Below are positions 44,945 through 56,524 of a DNA stretch of 64,000 nt, in pieces. The first letter of the stretch is position 1; every line of letters starts with the position of its first letter. The stretch is taken from NCBI GenBank assembly GCA_030374765.1, contig JARGXX010000001.1, positions 2,108,001 to 2,172,000 of the forward strand. The letters run 5' to 3'. This DNA is from Agarophyton chilense. Lineage: Eukaryota; Rhodophyta; Florideophyceae; Gracilariales; Gracilariaceae. The notes below the pieces were generated by a model that saw only the letters and a program-made list of their open reading frames with translations, was not told where the DNA came from and made no database searches. Both the position numbers and the translations under genes were made by a program.

Positions 44945-45106
44945 TGTAGTAATCTAATATGTCAGTAGATCCAATGGACTTGTTTTTCCTGAAGTCGTGC
45001 AGGGAACTCAGTATTGAGTGGTACAGTCGGTACAATAGTGTAGAGCGGCGTTTTGCGCAGCATTCCAGGAGGCGGAGTGCATGTTTTGAAGACAAAGTAG
45101 GACGAG
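44945..45106 (-). repeat. LTR fragment, same family as the solo LTR at 40822
   Basis: It starts TGTAGTAATCTAATATGTC against TGTAGTATTCTACTATGTC in the solo LTR. It stays collinear through GAAGTCG, GGAACTCA and CCAGGAGGCGG to ACGAG, roughly 70 percent identical by eye. It stops exactly where the large gypsy element begins (45107), while the solo LTR continues TGGACTGGC after the matching ACGAG. The rest of this LTR is not found right of the gypsy element. Confidence 0.7.
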
Positions 45107-45714
45107 TGTCGTATAGTGGCAGAAGGTTTGTCCTTTGAGGTTGTCTATATACTGCACTGACCCTGTAGGTGATAGGTGCGAGGCATCATGGGCCATGCAG
45201 CTCCGGGCAAGCTACCATCTAGGTGTTTTCAGCCACTTGTAGTGTTGACATGTACCTTCTGGTTGAGTAATTGTTAGTAATTGTAATTGTAATTATATTG
45301 ATTTTAGTACAGTATTGGAGTGGCCACCTGGCACTGTAGCCAGTGCTGGCCAGGTCTCTGACACTAGGTCAGAGACCTTGCCTTGCTGGCACCTCCCGGG
45401 TGATCTGGATAGTGCAGTCCACTGCATATAGAGAACTGCACCTCCCCCATCCTAATCTGATAAAGACAGGCACCACTTGGGTCACGACTATACCTTTTGG
45501 TTCATCGATTCTCATCTACCACACAGGCTTTCCCGCGCGTCGAAGCCTACCATCGTTCACCTACACGGTATAGGCCAGTTGTCCCGCCGTTTACCCCTGC
45601 GGGTTTTCACGGTGCCGTGTTACCATCGAGGTTTATTACGTCAACCGTATAAGGTTGAGCGTCACCACGCTCCCGAGACAAGACAGTAGCATACCCCAGA
45701 GGTGATTGTACGAC
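45107..45714 (+). repeat. 5' LTR of the chromodomain gypsy element
   Basis: 608 bp with TGTCGTA/TACGACA inverted ends. It contains a perfect 10-bp stem around GGTCTCTGAC/GTCAGAGACC (45353-45377). It is followed by TTTTGGTCTCCC, the probable primer-binding region. Confidence 0.92.
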
Positions 45715-48700
45715 ATTTTGGTCTCCCTACTTAGAAAGTATTTTTAGGTTTCGTCGTACCTTCACGGTCCACACGAGATTCCGAGAAGGATTGGACGCTC
45801 GTACACCTATTCGGTTTCAGGAAATCCCGCAAAGCAATACAGGACACCACTATTGGTCACAAAGGGAACGACCTAAAAGGAATACGCGTGGTGCGAGCGC
45901 CTCACCAAGCCATAAAGGTCCGAAAGGAGCCCCATCGGCTCAACCGATTCTAGAAAACCCCGAGGAGCTGCTCCGGCACCCTCGGGACAAAACGGTTAAG
46001 GTACATGGTCTGCCGCCTATGGCAACGGAACCTCAAATGGAAATACCAATTGGGGTTGCAGCGTAGGAGCTATGGCCTCAGCTCGAAGAGCGAGCGAAAG
46101 CGCTCGTCACCCTCGCAGTCGAGGATGCATTAACCTTAAAGGAGAAGTCGGATACCGGGATGGTTCCGCCCTCAATGGACGTCGATGCATTTACCCGTAT
46201 TGTGGTTGACTGAGCAGCTCAAGAGCTGTCGGAAAGGATACCTGAATCGGTGAAACAGTATCTCTTTACAGATGCTAGAGAGCATGTTTACCGCGCTGTG
46301 CAGGACCTTTGGGTTTCCGAGGGATTCGCTGAATCCCGACCTACACAGGTGAACATCGCAAAGCGCATACCACAAGGGTTCTAAATGGGTCAGTCCACCC
46401 ATTCCAAACACTTACCTACTGATAGTGAGTACCTACAAGGTCCAAGGCAGAGTCAAGAGGTCCCGAGGAAAGTAGATCCTCAATACATTTATCTGCCACC
46501 AATTACTGGTTTCGTTCAAAAGGATACCCATGGAGGTGGTCCCAAGGACGATTCGTCTGACTCGTTGGATGAGCGACGAAGAAACCGAAAAGGAAATAAG
46601 CGGAAGACGAAGAGGGGAAAGAATTGAGAGGATGATTCAGACCCAGACTCGTCAGACTCCAGTTCCGATAAGAGTTCATCGTCGGATGATGACCGTAAAG
46701 GTAAGAAGAAAAAGAAACCGAACAGGTCGACGAAGAAGTCGTCGTAAAAGACCCGAAAGGGTAAAAAGCGATACAATGAGTCGCCCGACTCTGAGTCGGA
46801 CACCGAAATGGACCTGGAGGGGCACCAACCGTTGAACGATATGTTCACCAAAGCGGTTGATTGCAGGACTTATCGGTTGATCAACAAGTCTTCTGAATAC
46901 ACCCAAGAGGTCGCTCAGAAGATTATTAAGCACCACAAGAAGCTCAGCTTCCAAATGGGTGACACAACTTTCACAGGTACGGATCCTATTGCGGTGATTG
47001 AGTTTCTACAGAATTTCAAGATTGTATGTGACCAAAATGGTTTTTCTGAGGGCGCTGCTATATGACAATTTCAGTTTTACCTGAAAGGACAAGCATACTA
47101 CTTGCTGCAGGGTAGGCTCCGCGGCAATACCTTAGCGATGGATGAGGATGGCACAGAGATGTTGTAGTCATACCCAGAGGTATTCAATTTCCTTTTGGAA
47201 ACATACGCCACCGATGAGGTTATCCAAGAGGCTTACTCGGAAATCCTCGCTTATTATCAAAGATCTGTGCAAACCGAATCGGAGTTTTCGCTCGCGCTTT
47301 GGAATCTGGCAACCCGTTGTGGTAATGTGTTCACTACCTCGAGGTTAAAGTCGTTATTTGCCGACAATGGCGACAAAGCGATCCGTTCCCAGGTACGCAA
47401 TTACCTGGTCACAAACCGAAAGGTAGACTACAATGGGCTGGCTCGATACTCCCAGGGCCTTGGAGATACCCTTCGGCTGGGAAAGAGACCAGCCGTGCCT
47501 CCACCCTCGAAGGATAAATCGAAAAGGTCAGTCTTGAAAATTGAAAACACAACAACCTCAGAGGGTAGCTGGCACATCGAAGTACCTACAGGAACCACTA
47601 TCCACTTGGTAGCGACCCAGGGGCGGTTCTCGAAACCTTCGACGGTAGGAAATTGGTCGTCAACGCGTACACCAAACTCGGTACAATCGCCGCCAAGTGC
47701 GATGAGCTCGCAGAGGATGCAGGGAGCGAGCTCCCATAACTCGCCACCCACATCCTACGCCACTGCTTCTACCAACCAGGTTTCGAAGCCCCCTCAATGG
47801 TAACGCGACACCCCAAACCTGAAGGCCTCGTTTGCTGGTTCTGTCTTGCGACAGACCATTTGGCAAACAATTGCGCTAACTCACCTCCAGGGATGAGAGA
47901 CCAGTTGATTCAGGCTCGCATGCAGATTCACCAACGTCTTTATGGGTCTTCAACGCAAGCACCAAATAGGTTCCAACCCCGTACACCGGTACAGGTCAAT
48001 ACCATCGAGGAAACACCAAACTTGGACTCAACCTCTCCCGTACAGGAGGAAAACACCGAGCGGTTGGCGTAATGGCCGAACCAAACCTGCAATTGGAAGG
48101 CCAATCGATACCCAGAACCTTGAAGGTGGAAGAGAACACGTCACAACCAGTTCCGGTTTGTCATATGAAGTACAACAACTATAAAGTACGTGCTTCAATG
48201 TGTTTCTCCGAACGCCTTGCGGTTCCGGTCACCTGCGTGTTGGATACGGGGGCCGGCCCAAACGTCCTGAACTCCCGCGTCATACCTGAGGCGGTACTTC
48301 GGAACTTCAGCCGAACTCCCGACAATAACCCGCTGGTGGATGCAAATGAGCGCCCATTGAACCTTCGAGGTATGCTCACCACTGTGGTGCAGCTCGGACA
48401 CCTCAAGGTAAGACTGCAATTCTTTGTTGTCGACTGTTTACCAACAGACTGCCTACTAGGTACGAAATTCATCGACAGACATGTCAAAGCAATCCTTCCT
48501 GGTTCCCATACCGTCGCCCTACGTCACGGGGGACGAAGTGCCATTTTAGGTAATACGGAAACCAAACGGGGATGGTTCGTCAAACCGAAGAAAAGGATAT
48601 CCACCAAAACGGTCTCCAACAAAGTGCGCATTACCAAACAGGTTGTTATCCCGCCAATGTACCAAATATTGGTACCGGTGTCGTGTGCGACCCCTGGGCT

Positions 48701-51700
48701 GGTCATACTACAAAACCATCCGAGGTTAGCACATCGACACCTCACCTTGATGGCCAACGGGATTGTCAACAACATCCTAAAGCAACCCTTTAAGGTGTGT
48801 CTCAGTAACTTCAGCAGTCACGACGTGAAGTTGCCGAAAAACACCAATGTTGGCATCGCACTCCCGGCACCACAAGGGGTCTTCACCGTAGCTCACACTG
48901 ATCTCGGCGAGGTCGCCTTCCATAAGGAAGGGGGTGCGCAAATGCGTCCACAACCACAAAGGTATCGATAAATACCAACTTGAAAGCAAAGCTAACCGAT
49001 AAGGCATCGGTAGACAAAGAAAAGAAACCTGACCCTGAGAATCAATGGAAATATACAGTCCAGATCGGTGAAGAAAACGGACAACTGCGGGGCCGTATTA
49101 TCGACCTTCTGGAGGCGTTCGAAACCATGTGGTCAGGCCATCTGGGCCAAATTAAGGCCACACAGCATCGCATCGAGCTCCTCCCTGACTCGAAGCCGAT
49201 TTACCAGCAACTATACCGAGGAGGTCCGAATGCGAGAGAGATAGAACTCAAAGAAGTGGAGCGAATGCTCCAAGAAGGGGTAATAGAACCAGCCAACTCA
49301 GATTGGGCTAGTCCCGTGGTTCTTATTCAGAAGAAAAGGGGATAACCGTATGAGGTTTTGTGTGGACTACAGGAGGCTCAATAGCGGGACCATCAGGGAT
49401 TCGTATTGGATACCTAGAATGGATGAGTGCATCGACTCCTTGGGAGATACGCAGATATTTACCACGTGGGATGCCAATTGTGGTTATTGGCAGGTACCCG
49501 TAGAAGAAGAAGATCGAGACAAAACGACCTTCACGTTCCATTCAGGTTTGTTTCGCTTCACGCGGATTCCATTCGGGTTGCTCAATGCTCCAGACACCTC
49601 TCAAAGGGCGCTGGACATCATCCTTTCGAAGGTTAAATGGACCACCGCCTTGGTATACATCGATGATGTAATCATTTATTCCAGATCGGTAGAAGAGAAT
49701 TTTGCACACGTACGCACCGTACTAACCCTCCTAGCTGAGGCGGGGGTGACGCTGAAGCTACGCAAATGCGTCTTCTTTACCAGAACGGTTGAATACCTGG
49801 GCCACATCATAGGCCCTGGTACCCTAGAGGTTGCGCCGAGCAACATTAGAGCCGTACAGGAGGTCCAGTTGCCACGATCCCAGACAGACGTACGATCCTT
49901 TATAGGTTTATGTAACGTCTATCGTGGCTTCGTGAAGGGATTCGCAAAAATAGCGGCTCCCCTCAACAAGAAGCTCCAGAAAGGTGAACCTGAACGGTTT
50001 GAGAATCTATCGAACGACGAAATGGATACCTGTGAGGAATTGAAACGAGCGCTGGTGTCGCCGCCAATATTAGCGTTACCGAAAACAGGTCTACCGTACA
50101 CGCTGGATACAGATACATCCCATGCCCAAATTGGTTCTTGTCTCATGCAGGAGCAGCACAACGGAGACAAATGACCTATAGGGTACTGGAGCCGCGCTAT
50201 GAATGAGGCGGAGCAGAACTACACGGTAACCGAGAAGGAATGCCTAGCAGTAGTGTGGAGCATGTTGATGCTCCGTCCATATCTTTATGGTGAGCGCTTT
50301 ACGTTGCGCACGGACCACGACGCCTTAAGGTGGATCCTCGGACTCGCAGATGTGTCTGGTGTACTTGCCCGTTGGAGGTTGAGACTGTCGGAGTTTGAAT
50401 ACGACGTACAGTACCGTCCAGGTATCAAGCACAACATAGCTGACCTCAGGGTTAGAAACAGAACCGGTGGATGATGATTTACCTTGCCTTTTGGTGTCAT
50501 CAAACAAAAATGGTACCGGCGAACACCTAAAAGGATGTTGGGACTTACCTGAATAAGGTGCTTTTCGGAACACCGACATAGCAACGCAGATACTGACCCT
50601 AGAGGAAACGAACGTCATGCCCGTAACCCGAGAGGAATTTCTACGAGAACAGGCCTAGGATGCGTACTGCAGAACCCTGGCTGACCAAATTGGTTTCAAA
50701 GGATCACCGTTCGATGTGGACCACAATGGGTACATCGTGAGAAGGTCAACCTTGGATGGTAGCCTTCAAAAGGTGGTTCCGAAGGCACTGTGCCCGAGAG
50801 TCTTGTATCTCGCGCACTACCCGCGACTATCGGGACACCCCGGTGCCACCAGGATGTATTACACCTCGATGCAACAGTTCTATTGGCCTCATATGGCCCA
50901 TGATGTCTATACCTTTGTAGGTCAATGCGAATCTTGTGTTCGTACCCGCGGTGGAATTCGAAAGCATCGAAAGTACCTCAAGCTGTTCCCAGCAGCGGGT
51001 CCACTGGAGTTTGTTGCGATAGACCTTCTAGGACAACTTCCGACAACCAAGAATGGGTATCAGCACATTCTATTGATCACCGACAGGTTCTCGAAGCTCA
51101 GGAGAGCGATACCTTTAAAGGGGACGAAGTCAACCACGCTGGCGATCGCGGTCCTCAACAATTGGGTCTACCCGTATGGTGCAACACTGTACCTACTTAC
51201 CAATAATGGTTCAAACTTGGAATCGAAGTTCTTCGAAGCAGTCTGTAACCTCTTTGGTATCAAGCACTATTTCACTACTGCCTACCACCCGCAGACGAAT
51301 GGACAGGTCGAGCGCTTTAACCACAAATTGGTATCAAGGCTACGAAACTATACGGAAGAGCACCAAACTGGGTGGGATGAGCTGGTGCAACTGCTCACCT
51401 ACTCCTATAACCTTCAGATACACCGGTCAACGCAGACCACTCCATTTGATTTGGTTCTTTTGCGACACCCCCCAGGTATTGTAGTGCAGGGAGATCATAC
51501 CACCAGTACTGCAGCTGGCGCACTGACCCCTGCCCAGGTCAAGCGGAATACCCTTGTGAGGTTGAGGAGGGCTCTCAAACATACAGAGAGCCGCCTCACT
51601 GCAGCCCAGAAGCGGTACAAGGCCGACTACGACCGTAGGATAACCAAAGTGGTCTCTGTATCTTCGGAACAATATGTCTTCATAGACAACCCACCTTCAG

Positions 51701-53135
51701 GTAAAAGACCACGACCGGGTGATGGAGCAGACGATGAAGCTATTGACAGAGATATTAATTCGACGCTTCTACTCAAATCAGTGGGACCTTGTAAGGTATT
51801 GCACGCATCAGACCACACCGTTACGGTTGACCAAGATGGAATACCGAATACGATATCGATTGACCGTATTACGGTAGCACTTGAAACGGTTCAACATCGC
51901 ATGGAGGCGGGCACCTCAGCCCGAGAGCCCAGAGCGGTAGCTCTGCGCACTCGACCCTCGAAGGACCCCACCCCAATTGAGGTGAACGATGAACTACAAC
52001 GGGATGATCCGGATTACAACCCTCTAACAGGGACGGAAATGGAACCTCACACGGTAACAGCGGGAGCTCCCGACCCGGCTCCCACAAACGAAGCTCCCAA
52101 CTCGGAACATATGAACCCTCGAGGTGGCGTTCCCCCGAAAGATCAGGTCCAAACCTCAGAGGAATTTCCCATTGACCATGTTGTGGGCCACACGCGAACC
52201 TACAATGGTCTTAAGTACACCATCAGGTGGTACGGCTGGGGCCCAGAAGGGGACACCCTCGAACCCCCAGCCGCAATACCCCCACACTTCCGTATCAGGT
52301 ATTGGCGCCGTCGCAAGGAGCCGATGCCTGCAGACGGCTAACCTTAGACCTTAGTGGTACTCAGGCCTAAGGAAGGGGGAGAAAAGACGTCGTTTTCCGC
52401 AGAAGGTGGACGCATATGCGTGTCAGATTACCTAAAAGAGAGGACACGAAAGAACAACCAAATGTAACGGTAGAGGAGACAAGAAGAGACAACAATATAC
52501 TTTAGGAGGGACCTGTCGGCTTAGGAGCAATGGAATCAGGAGGACCCGTGTTACTGACCACCCACGGAGGAAAACCTGCGGAAATGCTAGGAGCCATCGA
52601 CCTAAGGGGTACCGAAGGAGCGGTAGCCCCGCCACTGCGGTCGAGGAGCCAGGAAACCTCCAGGGAAAGCCGGACAGCACGATTACGGTCGCAACGCCGC
52701 CAAATAAGGGCAGCGATACCTGAAGGGTTGTCGAGCCGTGGGAACGACCAGGCAGGACGGCGCGCGCAGGGACCTAGGAGGGAACTGAAGTTTGAGTAAC
52801 CGGGAAAAGGTGAGACACCAACTTGGTTGGACAGGGGGGCTAAGCGGAAGCAGAATCGCAAGCAAGCAGGGCCACTACCGAAACGGTGTCCGCGAGCGCG
52901 CTAGTTACACTGCATCGCCCTCATAACAGTCCCTACCTGAATGGTTGTCGCTCAATTCGTGCGCCGACGTCGCCGCGCGCCCTCCCCAACCGATAATGGC
53001 GCCGAGTTCTGAACTTCGAGGGACCGCGCGCCGCGCGCAGACACCACTCCGATGCCCACGCCGCTGTAGCTCGCTACACCTCTATGGGATGATGGAAGGA
53101 GACACGGGGCGTGCCTAACGGGTAGGAAATGGGTC

Positions 53136-53769
53136 TGTCGTATAGTTGCAGAGAGTCTGACCTTTGAGGTTGTCAATATACTGCACTGACACTGTAGGTG
53201 ATAGGTGCGAGGCATCATGGGCCATGCAGCTTCGGGCGAGCTACTATCTAGGTGTTGTCAGCCACGTGTAGAGTTGACATGTACCTTCTGGTTGAGTAAT
53301 TGTTAGTAATTGTAATTGTAATTATATTGATTTTAGTACAGTATTGGAGTGGCCACCTGGCACTGTAGCCAGTGCTGGCCAGGTCTCTGACACTAGGTCA
53401 GAGACCTTGCCTTGCTGGCACCTCCCGGGTGATCTGGATAGTGCAGTCCACTGCATATAGAGAACTGCACCTCCCCCATCCTAATCTGATAAAGACAGGC
53501 ACCACTTGGGTCACGACTATACCTTTTGGTTCATCGATTCTCATCTACCACACAGGCTTTCCCGCGCGTCGAAGCCTACCATCGTTCACCTACACGGTAT
53601 AGGCCAGTTGTCCCGCCGTTTACCCCTGTGGGTTTTCACGGTGCCGTGTTACCATCGAGGTTTATTACATCTACCTTCTAAGGTTGAGCGTCACCTTATT
53701 CCTCAAGGCTGAGCGTCGCCACGCTTTCGAGACAAGACAGTAGTATACCCCACAGGTGATTGTACGACA
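53136..53769 (+). repeat. 3' LTR of the chromodomain gypsy element
   Basis: 634 bp with the same TGTCGTA/TACGACA ends. It is longer than the 5' LTR because of a roughly 26-bp local duplication around the AGGTTGAGCGTCACC motif near 53.68-53.73 kb. The flanking 5 bp (CGGGA) do not match the left flank (ACGAG). Confidence 0.92.
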
Positions 53770-54405
53770 CGGGATCTTTCCGTTTAAGGAATTAGCACAG
53801 ACGAGAAGTGTCTCTAGAAATAAAGGACGGAATTCGGGTGTTATTCTGAGGCAAACTAGCACGACAAGCGCAGAGAGAAAGTGGAAAAGGTTTGGCACAA
53901 GAGTATTGGTTTCAATGAGTGTAGGCAGTCACGAGGCTGAGAAAGAAGAAAGAGATGTCACTCAGTGCGGAAAACAGGGCGTAAAACACGGAACCCAAAG
54001 GAAAAGAAATAGATAAAACACATTACAGAGGCGATAAAACGACAGGTAAGAAATCACAGACGCCAAGGGCTCAAGTAACACTTTTGAAAACTCAAAATGG
54101 GTGATTCAATTGGAGATACCCCGGTTGAAACTTCAAAGAGAGTCTTAAAACGCACAAGCCGAAAAGAATTAGAGCCACAAGACCCGGTCTACAGATATTT
54201 ACAGAGCGCAAGGCGAGATCACCGAGCCAATATATAGCGTAAATTAATATTGTAAAGTACTTACCTTAATAGAAATAATGAACAAAAAAATATATTAAAT
54301 AACCAGCAGTGCTTCGAGCACACAGTGACGCTTCGAGTGCACGACCAGTTCTTTGGGCAATGATTCTTTTCTGGTTTCCATACACCCGAGTTTTCTACAT
54401 CAAAA

Positions 54406-54433
54406 GAGGCCAACTTGGCCTCATATGAGGCCA
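54406..54433. repeat. Overlapping palindromes GAGGCCAACTTGGCCTC and TGGCCTCATATGAGGCCA
   Basis: Two perfect inverted repeats share the GGCCTC core: a 17-bp hairpin (54406-54422) and an 18-bp perfect palindrome (54416-54433). The palindrome recurs with one change at 54821-54838. This may be a terminal or subterminal motif of a transposon, or a protein-binding palindrome. Confidence 0.6.
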
Positions 54434-54820
54434 AAAATTCTCTTAAAAAAAACGGAAATTCATTCAAGATATGAATTTTCTAATTTAGAGCTTAAAGAAG
54501 AAATCAAAATCAAAACCAAACATCTTAATTGTTGAGAAAAAGCCTCAAAGATCTAGTCAAAAAGAGCTTTAATACTCTTCTTTAAAACGATATAGTTTTA
54601 TAGTAGCAAACTTAAGTAGTCGCAGGAAAAACAACAACCAAAACTTTTTGGTCTCATTCGATCCAAAGAAAACACATGGAAAGGAAATATATCTTTCAAT
54701 CATCTAAAAATGTATACTCCTAATGTTGAGGTCATCAAAGAAAGATTGTTCAGCAATATGTTCCAGTTATGAAGAGCTTGTAGATTGGATTTATTTCTTA
54801 ATTACAAAGAATTAAAAAAG

Positions 54821-54838
54821 TGGCTTCATATGAGGCCA
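54821..54838. repeat. Second copy of the TGGCCTCATATGAGGCCA palindrome
   Basis: It reads TGGCTTCATATGAGGCCA, one base different from the copy 405 bp to the left. Confidence 0.6.
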
Positions 54839-55980
54839 ATTGACCTTCCATGAGCCCATCGGTCTTATTGACACTAGTAAATGTCAGCTCCATAACAAAG
54901 TGCAAGCAATAAACTTTTTAAGTCGTAGAAAACCATTCGAAAGAAGATTGCACTTCATATTTTTCTGTCTTTGTTTGGCTGTTGCGCCAATTATCTTCCT
55001 ACTGGATTATAATACGAGGTAATATTTTTAGGGGCACTAGAGAGATGGAAATCGCTGAATTCATTATTTCAGGGGGGGAGACTCAGACGTTTCGTAGATC
55101 TTCACTCTCGCGCGTTGTGCTTTACTCTGGTTGATGCTGACCTTATCAAAGTAGGTTTCACTAAATCAACTATTATCAGTAATCAATGAAATTAAAACAT
55201 TACGGAGTCCACACACGGTTCAAAATTTCTCTCAGGATGCCATATTGAACCTTTTGCAGGTGCAAAAATCAGTTTTAAGCTACAAATGTCTCTTGTCTAT
55301 TTTTTTGGATATAAGGTCAAATACCAATGCAAATTAATAAAAATTCAAGAGATACTTTTCTAAAAACACCCAAAACGTAAAGATGAATTCGCTACTTCAA
55401 TAACGTCACCTTAACAGGTGGGTACTCAGTATGAGTCCAAAGTGCGCTTCCGTTTTCGAATTAAGTTTCTCTACATCCAAAACAACAACATCAATAGACC
55501 AGAGGTCTTCTAACATAGAAGGCAAGTCAAGATTGAGATTCTTGGTATGGTTAACAGAAAAGTTCTTTGTTTTTATGTTGTTAACGGAAAGCTTTTCAAT
55601 GTCACCGGAATCCAAAACAAAGCTTTACGTCTTTCTAAAATAGACATAGAAGCAGTGTAAATGAAAATTTATGCTATATAGGATTGATTTTGTCTTAGTT
55701 TACAAATGCCTAAGTCAATTATAGAAAATCTCTGATATGGTTGAAATTTGCAAATATAGTTTATAAACTTAAGGGAAAAACACGATTAGAGAGGACATTG
55801 CCGTGTTTTGGAAGGCAATGGTGGACGGTTTTATGCAAAGTCACTTTTCTGTATGATGAAAAAGCAAAAACAACCAAAATGGTGGGAGACAATCATAAAA
55901 ACGTGCCATCTAGTATGTTGATCTTATCCTCAAGACATTCAATAGACACAATCAGTACTGTTACTGAGCGAATCAGAACT

Positions 55981-56515
55981 TCAATGGATAAGATTGGTAC
56001 AGACATTTCGTGCAAACAACATTTTATTCATGCCCAGGTCCCGATAATTTCTAGACTGTACGATCCGTGCTCCCCATATTTTCAGTTGTCTCGAAAAGCT
56101 GACCACCTTCACATGTACGAGCCGTTTGCCTTGTAATATGACTTTAAGAGCATGTATAACTTCTTTTAGAAGAATGGGGTCCGTTTTCGTACCGCGATCG
56201 CTGACGCTTTCCGGCATTCTTCACTGGACGACCTCTCAGAGGTGCCAGTGCAATTGGAATGTGAAGGTGCTGACCGGACAAAACCAAATTTTGAGCATCT
56301 AGAAGAATTTGATCCACATCACACTGAAACGGTAGACCAAATTCAACACCTTGGCACTGTTCCTTCCATTCAGCTGAAGATGCCGTCTTGCAATAAACTT
56401 GAAGAGATTCATAGAACAATATTTCTCACAAATGACAGCGGTACCATGATAGCATGGAAATCCATCACCATTTCTTGAATACGCGCAGTATTGTGGAGGT
56501 TGCACGATAAAAATT
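55981..56515 (-). pseudogene. MULE (Mutator-like) transposase C-terminal remnant
   Basis: The minus strand encodes a SWIM-type zinc-finger region at about 56.38-56.5 kb (FIVQPPQYCAYSRNGDGFPC followed by YHGTAVICEKY). In a second frame downstream it carries the basic signature LRGRPVKNAGKRQRSRYE (about 56.18-56.23) and then SYTC plus a degraded zinc-knuckle stretch. SWIM, then RGRPxK, then knuckle is the usual C-terminal order of MULE transposases. The catalytic DDE part is not seen. At least one frameshift separates the two recognisable frames, and the first SWIM cysteine pair is incomplete (C-A-Y where C-x-C is usual). It lies directly downstream of the J-domain ORF on the same strand. Confidence 0.55.
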
Positions 56516-56524
56516 TTCTCACAT

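Larger units (their letters stand above)
45107..53769 (+). mobile_element. Chromodomain Ty3/gypsy retrotransposon (chromovirus type) fossil with both LTRs
   Basis: This is an 8.66-kb plus-strand element bounded by LTRs at 45107-45714 and 53136-53769. Its parts in order: leader and basic N-terminal region; gag at about 46.8-47.9 kb with a CCHC knuckle (CWFCLATDHLANNC); aspartic protease near 48.1-48.6 (VLDTGAGPNVLNS); reverse transcriptase about 49.1-49.8 (VYIDDVIIYS); RNase H to about 50.45 (LRTDHDALRWIL); integrase about 50.7-51.9 (AIDLLGQLPTTKNGYQHIL, TTAYHPQTNGQVERFNH); and a C-terminal chromodomain near 52.15-52.3 (KYTIRWYGWGPEGDTLEPP). About 0.8 kb of extra sequence lies between pol and the 3' LTR. 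It looks nearly full length but is broken roughly five to ten times. LTR differences of a few percent suggest moderate age. Confidence 0.92.
53770..55980. other. AT-rich unassigned region with palindromic repeats
   Basis: No gene is supported. Two copies of an 18-bp palindrome lie at 54416-54433 and 54821-54838 and are listed separately. Short frames on both strands near 55.4-55.6 kb carry no recognised motif. Confidence 0.35.
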
